Assembly (NCBI GenBank): GCA_043821115.1 | Contig: JBDRDD010000029.1 | Coordinates: forward strand, 1-36,371 | DNA: 36,371 bases | Source of the DNA: JBDRDD01 sp043821115 | Lineage (GTDB): Bacteria; CAYTYR01; UBA6262; DAOVJB01 | Direction of reading: 5' to 3' | Shown: positions 31,221 to 36,371 of the stretch, in pieces | Position numbering within the stretch: the stretch's first letter is position 1 | How the letters are laid out: each line of letters begins with the position of its first letter | Position numbers and translations under genes: made by a program | Notes under the pieces: model-generated | Database searches by the model: none | The model's input: only the letters and a program-made list of their open reading frames with translations | Told to the model about the DNA's origin: nothing

Positions 31221-31904
31221 ATGTATAATTTAAGAAGGTTATTGATTGTAGTTTTAACATTTGTGTTGATGGTGTCAGTTGCTAGTTCAGGTTTTGCTGC
31301 TCGTAAAGCGAAGGCAAAAACTGAAGAAGCACCTGTTGCAGAGAAGGTTACCTCTTCAAAAGATACAAACAGGGACGAGGAAGTTCTTTTCAGCTTTGAG
31401 GGAAGCCTGGATAACTGGGAAGTACCTGACTGGGCATGGGAGAAGGCAGACCATGTGGCTGAGGATACTATCGTTTCCAAGTCATTTGCGACTGATGGTG
31501 CAAACTCACTTGAAGTAAAGAGCAATTTCCCGGGCAAGAAGTGGACAGCGGCATATCTTGAGTATGTAGAATATTTTGACTGGAGTAATTACAGTGAAGT
31601 TGCGGTTGACTTCTATATACCTAAAGATACTCCTGTAGGCCTCATGGGAAAGATCATTCTTACCGTAGGAGAAGACTGGAAATGGGTAGAGATGAGGCGT
31701 CCAACACTCTTGAAACCAGGCGAATGGGTCACGGTTAGAGCGGACCTTATGTCCGGAAGCACTGACTGGAGAAGGGTGCAGCCTGATGATGAGTTCAGGA
31801 TGGATGTAAGGAAAATTGGTTTAAGAGTTGAATCAGACAAGAAACCGGTCTACGAAGGGCCATTCTATATCGATAACGTCCGTCTTACAAAAATAGAAGA
31901 ATAA
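31221..31904 (+). CDS. Secreted carbohydrate-binding-like protein (single domain, copy A)
   Basis: This 227-residue protein starts at ATG 31221. AAGGAG lies 12 bases away, and an out-of-frame ATG at 31213 makes a six-codon ORF in between. A signal peptide (about 1-29) and a short Lys/Glu linker precede one jelly-roll-like domain (about 50-227). That domain shows VLFSFEGSLDNW, VPDWAW, FPGKKWTAAYLEY, YFDWSNYSE, VGEDWKW and FYIDNVRLT. The many Trp, Tyr and Phe residues suit sugar stacking, but binding is inferred. No lipobox is seen, so the protein is likely periplasmic or secreted. Long stretches of its DNA are identical to the 32082 gene. A weak TTGACA at 31166 is the only promoter-like sequence upstream. 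Confidence 0.72.
   Translation: MYNLRRLLIVVLTFVLMVSVASSGFAARKAKAKTEEAPVAEKVTSSKDTNRDEEVLFSFEGSLDNWEVPDWAWEKADHVAEDTIVSKSFATDGANSLEVKSNFPGKKWTAAYLEYVEYFDWSNYSEVAVDFYIPKDTPVGLMGKIILTVGEDWKWVEMRRPTLLKPGEWVTVRADLMSGSTDWRRVQPDDEFRMDVRKIGLRVESDKKPVYEGPFYIDNVRLTKIEE
31415..31609 (+). repeat. Duplicated coding segment, copy A (partner 32294-32488)
   Basis: Within the two single-domain genes, 31415-31460 equals 32294-32339 over 46 bases and 31542-31609 equals 32421-32488 over 68 bases, including silent codon positions. The region between is more diverged. This indicates a recent duplication or gene conversion. Confidence 0.9.
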
Positions 31905-31924
31905 GTATTTTGAGCATGGACAGA

Positions 31925-31970
31925 GGCGGTGTTATAACTTTACTGCGGAGAATAATACTGCCACTGTTTT
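31925..31970 (+). terminator. Terminator-like hairpin after copy A
   Basis: GGCGGTGTTAT (31925-31935) pairs along 11 positions with ATAATACTGCC (31952-31962), using two G-T wobbles, with a weak TTTT tail. A related hairpin follows copy B at 32802. Confidence 0.55.
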
Positions 31971-32081
31971 AGGATTAATTTTGAAGTTATTAGAGAGTCT
32001 ATAAACAATACTGAGTTTAAGAGGGGGTGAACGGGGACACTTTTTCGAAAGCACATATCTTAAAAAGAGAGGAGAAAACAG

Positions 32082-32783
32082 ATGTACACATTAAGAAAGC
32101 TTTGTATTATGTTGTTAGCACTGGTTTTTATGGCTTCAGTTACCACAACGAGCTTTGCGGCCCGCAAGAGAACGCCAAAAGCTAGTGAAGCGGCTCCGGA
32201 AGTTGCGGTTGAAGAGGAAGCAGCACCTAAGAAAAAAGAAAATATCAACAGGGACGAGGAAATTCTTTTCAGTTTCGAACAGAGTAAAGAAGGCTGGGAA
32301 GTACCTGACTGGGCATGGGAGAAGGCAGACCATGTGGCTCAAGAAACAGCATCATCGAGCAAGTTTGCCAGTGCCGGTAAGGCATCGTTAGAGGTAAAGA
32401 GTAATTTCCCTGGCAAGAAATGGACAGCGGCATATCTTGAGTATGTAGAATATTTTGACTGGAGTAATTACAGTGAAGTTGCGGTTGATTTTTACGTCCC
32501 CAAAGATACGCCGGTAGGTCTTCTGGCGAAGATAATCATTACCGTAGGGGAAGACTGGAAATGGGTAGAGATGAGAAGGCCTGAGCGTCTTACACCAGGC
32601 GAATGGGTCACGGTTAGAGCGGACCTTATGCCTGGAAGTACAGACTGGAGAAGGGTGCAGCCTACCGATGAGTTCAGGATGGATGTAAGGAAACTCGGTT
32701 TAAGGGTTGAATCAGACAAGAAACCGGTCTACGAGGGGCCATTCTATATCGATAATGTCCGTCTCACGAAGATAGAAAAATAA
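32082..32783 (+). CDS. Secreted carbohydrate-binding-like protein (single domain, copy B)
   Basis: This 233-residue protein starts at ATG 32082 with GAGGAG eight bases upstream. The layout matches copy A: a signal peptide (about 1-27), a longer Ala/Glu/Lys linker (about 28-55), then one domain (about 56-233) with ILFSFEQSKEGW, VPDWAW, WTAAYLEY, FDWSNYSE, VGEDWKW and FYIDNV. Most amino-acid changes from copy A lie in the linker and in the segment after DHVA, while the core is nearly identical. It is probably exported to the periplasm or surface. No catalytic motif is seen. Two consecutive terminators follow, so it ends a transcript. Confidence 0.72.
   Translation: MYTLRKLCIMLLALVFMASVTTTSFAARKRTPKASEAAPEVAVEEEAAPKKKENINRDEEILFSFEQSKEGWEVPDWAWEKADHVAQETASSSKFASAGKASLEVKSNFPGKKWTAAYLEYVEYFDWSNYSEVAVDFYVPKDTPVGLLAKIIITVGEDWKWVEMRRPERLTPGEWVTVRADLMPGSTDWRRVQPTDEFRMDVRKLGLRVESDKKPVYEGPFYIDNVRLTKIEK
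32294..32488 (+). repeat. Duplicated coding segment, copy B (partner 31415-31609)
   Basis: This is the second copy of the shared segment described for 31415-31609, with identical runs of 46 and 68 bases at the same relative spacing. Confidence 0.9.
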
Positions 32784-32801
32784 AATATTCATACCTAAAG
32801 T

Positions 32802-32856
32802 AGTGGCAGTGTTATAAACATTCTGTATGTTGTAATGCTGCCACTTTTATTATTTT
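32802..32856 (+). terminator. Terminator after copy B
   Basis: AGTGGCAG (32802-32809) pairs with CTGCCACT (32838-32845), with further imperfect pairing inside, followed by a T-rich tail. It resembles the hairpin after copy A in sequence as well as shape. Confidence 0.75.
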
Positions 32857-32870
32857 AGCGGATATTTCGG

Positions 32871-32910
32871 ATCAAGCTTATACAATGAAAATTAAGCTTG
32901 ATTTTTTTTT
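32871..32910 (+). terminator. Second, strong terminator
   Basis: ATCAAGCTTA (32871-32880) and TAAGCTTGAT (32893-32902) form a perfect ten-pair stem followed by eight T residues. Together with the preceding hairpin it isolates the next gene from upstream transcription. Confidence 0.9.
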
Positions 32911-32972
32911 GATTTTAGTTTAATATATATACATAGAATATCAATATATTTATTAGGTCATAATGTCAAAAA

Positions 32973-32982
32973 GGGGGGGGGG
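32973..32982 (+). repeat. G10 homopolymer in the ribosome-binding position
   Basis: Ten consecutive G residues end three bases before ATG 32986 and stand where the Shine-Dalgarno sequence should be. Length changes by slippage could alter translation of the two-domain binding protein. Confidence 0.85.
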
Positions 32983-32985
32983 AAT

Positions 32986-34188
32986 ATGAAAAAGCATAGA
33001 GTAAGTTCCTTTGTATTCTCATTGGTTGTTCTATTTATGGTGTTTTCTGTTGTAAGTACAGATCTCATGGCACAGGATAAGAGGGAAGGTTCAAAAGAGG
33101 AAGTTGCTCAGGAGATAATTTTTGGTTTTGAAGAGGGTGTAAATGGATGGGATATTCCGGACTGGGCACAGAACAGTGAAGATCATGTGGCAGACCAGAT
33201 AAAAATGTCTTCCAAGTATGCAAAAAGCGGGGAAAGCTCTATGGAGGTCAGTGCTGAGTTTCCCGGCGAAAAGTGGACAGGAGCTTACCTTGAATATGTC
33301 GGTCATTTTGACTGGACTGATTACACACAGGTAGCACTTGATATTTATATACCCGAAGGCACTCCCTCTGGTCTTACGGGGAAGATAATTTTGGCAGTTG
33401 GCGAAGACTGGGAATGGACGGAGATGAGGCGTCCCGTACGTCTTGAAGCAGGCAAGTGGGTTACCGTGGATGCGGATCTTATGCCCGGAACAACAGACTG
33501 GAAAAAGAAAATACCCGATCAGGATTTTAGGACTAACGTTAAGAAGCTGGGTTTAAGAGTGGAGTCTGACAAGAAACCCAAGTACAAGGGCTCTTTTTAT
33601 ATAGACAACGTGAGATTAACCGTTGGTAATGCAAAGAGTAAAACCAAAAAGTTGGTCAGCGAAGAAGTTGTCCTGGATTTCGAGCAGGATATAGAAAAGT
33701 GGAAAATCCCCGAGTGGGTTGAAGGAAGCGATAATTACGTGGCCGAGGAAATTGTCCAGTCTTCAGACTATGCAAAAGAGGGCAAAAATTCTCTTGAGAT
33801 AATCTCTGATTTCCCTGGAGGGGTATGGACAGCCGCTTATATTGAATACACGGAAGATTTTGACTGGACAGATAGTAATGAGATAAGGGCGGATATTTAT
33901 ATTCCTGAAGACGCTCCGGCAGGACTTATGGGAAAGATTATACTTGCTGTTGGCGAAGGTTGGAAGTGGACAGAGATGAAGAGGCCAGTGCGCCTTGTTG
34001 CCGGGGAATGGGTAACAGTAAAGGCAAACCTCATGCCGGGAAATACCGATTGGAAAGAGACAACACCTGATGATGAGTTCAGGGCTAACATTAAGAAAAT
34101 CGGGGTAAGAGTGGAATCTGACAAGAAACCGAAATATAAGGGCTCTTTTTATGTAGATAATGTAAGAACTGCAGTTTTAGAGAATTAA
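32986..34188 (+). CDS. Secreted protein with two tandem carbohydrate-binding-like domains
   Basis: This 400-residue protein starts at ATG 32986 directly after a G10 tract serving as ribosome-binding site. The signal peptide spans about 1-30 (cleavage near LMA-QD). Domain 1 (about 40-213) and domain 2 (about 223-400) are both of the family seen in copies A and B. Each has FxFE or LDFE, GWDIP or KWKIP, WTGAYLEY or WTAAYIEY, FDWTD, VGEDWEW or VGEGWKW, and FYIDNV or FYVDNV. The two are more diverged from one another than copies A and B are. No catalytic residues are evident. It precedes a GH113-like gene by 28 bases, so the two are probably co-transcribed and may act on the same glycan. Confidence 0.75.
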   Translation: MKKHRVSSFVFSLVVLFMVFSVVSTDLMAQDKREGSKEEVAQEIIFGFEEGVNGWDIPDWAQNSEDHVADQIKMSSKYAKSGESSMEVSAEFPGEKWTGAYLEYVGHFDWTDYTQVALDIYIPEGTPSGLTGKIILAVGEDWEWTEMRRPVRLEAGKWVTVDADLMPGTTDWKKKIPDQDFRTNVKKLGLRVESDKKPKYKGSFYIDNVRLTVGNAKSKTKKLVSEEVVLDFEQDIEKWKIPEWVEGSDNYVAEEIVQSSDYAKEGKNSLEIISDFPGGVWTAAYIEYTEDFDWTDSNEIRADIYIPEDAPAGLMGKIILAVGEGWKWTEMKRPVRLVAGEWVTVKANLMPGNTDWKETTPDDEFRANIKKIGVRVESDKKPKYKGSFYVDNVRTAVLEN

Positions 34189-34216
34189 ACTTTATTTAGA
34201 TAAAAAAGGAGAATTT

Positions 34217-35413
34217 ATGGTAGAAGCAGCATCAAAAAAGAGAAAAATGTTCACAACAGGTGTAATCTTGGCAATAATCGTTGCAATATTATTGTTAAAG
34301 GATTGCATGGGCGGCTGTAAGAAAACACCACCACCTCCGCCACCTGCACCTATAGTAGAGAAGAAAGTAGAATTGCCACCGCCACCACCACCTGCTCCCA
34401 AGAAAAAGGTGGTCGAGAAGAAAGCTCCTGTTAAAAAGAAGGAAGAGTGGTTCCAGAAGGGAATCTGTTACATTGTATGGAGCAAGGACCACTATGCTTC
34501 CAAGCGTTCCGATAAATCACTGGAAAAGCTTGTAACTACAAATGCCAAATGGGTCGGTTTGCATACCACGTGGTACCAGGAGCACTATACTTCCACTGAA
34601 ATTTACAGGGGAGGGAAGTCCCCCACGGATGAAAGCCTTATTCATGCTATAGAAAAAATACACGAGCTCGGTCTAAATGTCATGTTAAAGCCCCACCTTG
34701 ATCTTATCAATTCAGAAGGCGGGGAATGGCGCGGATCCATAGAGTTTGAAACCGAAGAGGAGTGGCAGGCATGGTTTGAGAGTTACACCAATTTCGCAGT
34801 GCATTATGCCAAACTTGCCCAGGAGAATAACGTGGAATTGTACTGCATAGGAACAGAACTTAGTGCAACCACGATAGTTAAGCCGGACATGTGGCGTGGC
34901 GTCATAAAAGCCGTAAGGGAAGTATATAAGGGACCGCTTACTTATGCCTCTAACTGGGACGGCGAGTATCTTGATATTTCTTTCTGGAGTGACCTGGACT
35001 ATGCGGGAATTGACCCGTATTTCCCTCTTTCAGAGGCAATGCAGCCTTCCCTGGAGGAAATAAAAGAGGGTTGGAAATCCTGGTTTGCACAGATAGAGCA
35101 ATGGCAGAAGAAAATGAACCAACCCGTTATTTTCACGGAAATAGGCTATGCAAGCTCTACAGGTGCCGCAAAAGAGCCGTGGGAACATATGCCTGGAAAA
35201 TATGCCGATACGAAACTTCAAGAGGCCTGTTATGAAGCTCTATACCAGACTTTCTGGGATGAACCGTGGTTCGCTGGTCTGTACTGGTGGATGTGGGGCG
35301 GCAGCGTTAAAATAGGCGGGGAAAACCACAGGGGTTTCAGTCCTCAAAATAAACCGGCAGAGGAAACCATCAGGACATGGTACGGCAAGAAAACCAATAA
35401 GAACCCAATGTGA
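34217..35413 (+). CDS. Membrane-anchored GH113-like glycosidase with proline-rich linker
   Basis: This 398-residue protein starts at ATG 34217 with AAGGAG five bases upstream. A short cytoplasmic basic segment is followed by one hydrophobic helix (about 12-29), then two cysteines (30 and 34), then two six-Pro runs separated by Lys/Val/Glu (about 38-72). This makes a TonB-like anchor and stalk. The GH113-type barrel covers about 78-392, with Glu214 (CIGTEL) and Glu308 (FTEIGY) as likely catalytic pair, plus VMLKPHLD, YASNWDG, YAGIDPYFPLS and GLYWWMW. It is a paralogue of the 29555 enzyme but lacks the discoidin domain. A lipoprotein anchor via Cys30 or Cys34 is possible but the lipobox is poor. 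The target is likely a beta-mannan-type glycan (family inference). Confidence 0.82.
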   Translation: MVEAASKKRKMFTTGVILAIIVAILLLKDCMGGCKKTPPPPPPAPIVEKKVELPPPPPPAPKKKVVEKKAPVKKKEEWFQKGICYIVWSKDHYASKRSDKSLEKLVTTNAKWVGLHTTWYQEHYTSTEIYRGGKSPTDESLIHAIEKIHELGLNVMLKPHLDLINSEGGEWRGSIEFETEEEWQAWFESYTNFAVHYAKLAQENNVELYCIGTELSATTIVKPDMWRGVIKAVREVYKGPLTYASNWDGEYLDISFWSDLDYAGIDPYFPLSEAMQPSLEEIKEGWKSWFAQIEQWQKKMNQPVIFTEIGYASSTGAAKEPWEHMPGKYADTKLQEACYEALYQTFWDEPWFAGLYWWMWGGSVKIGGENHRGFSPQNKPAEETIRTWYGKKTNKNPM

Positions 35414-35445
35414 TTCGAGGACTTCGTTCTAGGGAGATGTTTGTT

Positions 35446-36371
35446 ATGAAAAAAATCATTACAAAGATTCTTTTTTACTTATTTTTTGTATTCTTTTTGA
35501 TAGATTCTGTGGCTGAAGTAGGCTTTTCTGAATATAAGATAAAAAAGCTCTCAGACACACATCCAGAGGAAAAAGTAATCTTTGACTTTGACAACAGTAT
35601 AAGCGACTGGAAGATCCCGGATTGGGCCCAGCAAAAAGAGGAATATGTAGGCAGGCAGGTGATCTTATCAGAAAAGAAAGATTCCCTTGAAGTAAAGGCA
35701 GATTTCCCTGGTGGCAAGTGGACTGCCGCATATATTGAGCACGAGCAGTATTTTGACTGGAGCGCTTACAGCGAAATAGCTGTGGATATATATGTTCCAA
35801 AAGATACACCATCCGGTCTTATAGGGAAGATAATACTTACCGTAGGAGAGGACTGGAAGTGGACCGAGATGATACAGTCAGTGTATCTTTTGCCTGGTAA
35901 ATGGACCACAATAAGTGCTAGCCTCATGCCCGGCAGCATAGACTGGAGAGACACAAAACTCGATGAGGGATTCAGGGCGGGTATAAGAAAATTTGGAGTA
36001 CGTGTTGAGTCTGACAGAAAGCCAACATATAAAGGTTCTCTCTATATAGATAAAGTACGGCTTAGTGTTTTGTCAGCGGATAAGATGAAAGAGGTTGTAC
36101 GGAAAGAACCTCTTGAAGAGGAAATAATTTTCGAATTTAACAACGATACTGAGGCTTGGAAGATACCGGGTTGGGCTTTGGAAAAAAAAGATTATGTAGG
36201 CAAGCAGGTAATATTATCAGAAAAGAAGGATTCCCTTGAAGTAAAGGCAGATTTTCCTGGTGGCAATTGGACTGCCGCATATATTGAGCACGAGAAATAT
36301 TTTGACTGGAGTGACTACAGCGACATTGCCGTAGATATATTTATTCCTGAGAATACACCGGCAGGCTTGAT
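35446..36371 (+). CDS. Secreted carbohydrate-binding-like protein, at least two domains (partial, runs off the end)
   Basis: This reading frame opens at ATG 35446 with AGGGAG nine bases before it and stays open to the window end, so at least 308 residues are present. A signal peptide (about 1-22) precedes domain 1 (about 42-220: VIFDFDNS, WKIPDWA, WTAAYIEH, FDWSAYSE, VGEDWKWTEM, LYIDKVRLS). Domain 2 starts near 225 (IIFEFNND, WKIPGWA, WTAAYIEH, FDWSDYSD) and is cut off. The central parts of the two domains are nearly identical in DNA (about 35660-35760 and 36207-36310), pointing to recent internal duplication. It lies 32 bases after the GH113-like gene and is probably in the same transcript. 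More repeats may follow beyond the window. Confidence 0.75.
   Translation, partial: MKKIITKILFYLFFVFFLIDSVAEVGFSEYKIKKLSDTHPEEKVIFDFDNSISDWKIPDWAQQKEEYVGRQVILSEKKDSLEVKADFPGGKWTAAYIEHEQYFDWSAYSEIAVDIYVPKDTPSGLIGKIILTVGEDWKWTEMIQSVYLLPGKWTTISASLMPGSIDWRDTKLDEGFRAGIRKFGVRVESDRKPTYKGSLYIDKVRLSVLSADKMKEVVRKEPLEEEIIFEFNNDTEAWKIPGWALEKKDYVGKQVILSEKKDSLEVKADFPGGNWTAAYIEHEKYFDWSDYSDIAVDIFIPENTPAGL

Noticed and set aside
1..36371. CRISPR arrays, insertion sequences, prophage or integrase genes
   Set aside because: No regularly spaced short direct repeats and no transposase, integrase or phage structural gene could be recognised; the repeats seen are protein-domain duplications.

Overview
The window is 36.4 kb of bacterial DNA with moderate G+C. 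It is densely coding and almost entirely on the + strand; only one gene, a ROK-family sugar kinase, lies on the minus strand. The organism is probably an uncultured diderm (Gram-negative-type) bacterium. It has three PorV/PorQ-type outer-membrane proteins, one of them fused to an OmpA domain, lipoproteins, and a secreted enzyme with a C-terminal domain of the Por-secretion/FlgD-like type. It also has an FtsX/EnvC/Ctp envelope set. This combination fits lineages such as Elusimicrobiota, Omnitrophota, Goldbacteria-like or FCB-related candidate phyla. I cannot fix the phylum from sequence alone.

Layout. Positions 1-504 hold the end of tuf, rpmG and tRNA-Trp. Positions 565-2393 hold a strong promoter, an unusually enlarged cyclic-di-GMP-I (GEMM) riboswitch with its terminator, and a GspE/PilB-like ATPase. 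That ATPase has a c-di-GMP-binding MshEN domain but lacks the usual middle (N2E) domain. Positions 2437-3306 hold two small envelope or stress-type proteins (DUF948-like and YtxH-like), then tRNA-Phe and tRNA-Thr. Positions 3416-7670 hold two tandem paralogous membrane proteins, each an O-antigen-ligase-like domain plus TPR repeats. Positions 7687-18642 look like one long operon: galT, glgA, ftsX, an envC-like gene, ctp, a divergent polysaccharide deacetylase gene, tsaD, a Na/Pi cotransporter and tldD. Positions 18647-24034 hold a PorV-like gene, the convergent ROK kinase, and a secreted glycosidase co-transcribed with a second PorV-like gene.

Positions 24095-27613 form an operon with a DUF5683-like membrane protein and two lipoproteins built from Fn3 repeats plus a carbohydrate-binding-like domain. 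Positions 27633-29430 hold a compact c-di-GMP-I riboswitch with terminator that controls a PorV-barrel/coiled-coil/OmpA fusion. From 29484 to the window end there are two GH113-like glycosidases interleaved with a recently expanded family of Trp-rich carbohydrate-binding-like domains. At least six domain copies sit in four proteins, and the last protein runs off the window.

How it may work together (inference). Cyclic-di-GMP appears to act at several levels. It would switch on the ATPase gene by antitermination and probably also bind the ATPase itself. A second riboswitch would control an outer-membrane protein anchored to peptidoglycan, next to a locus of exported glycan-binding and glycan-cleaving proteins. 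This looks like a c-di-GMP-linked cell-surface glycan or adhesion module. The most unusual single elements are the enlarged riboswitch, the N2E-less MshEN ATPase, the young carbohydrate-binding-domain expansion and a G10 tract in the ribosome-binding position of one of those genes.
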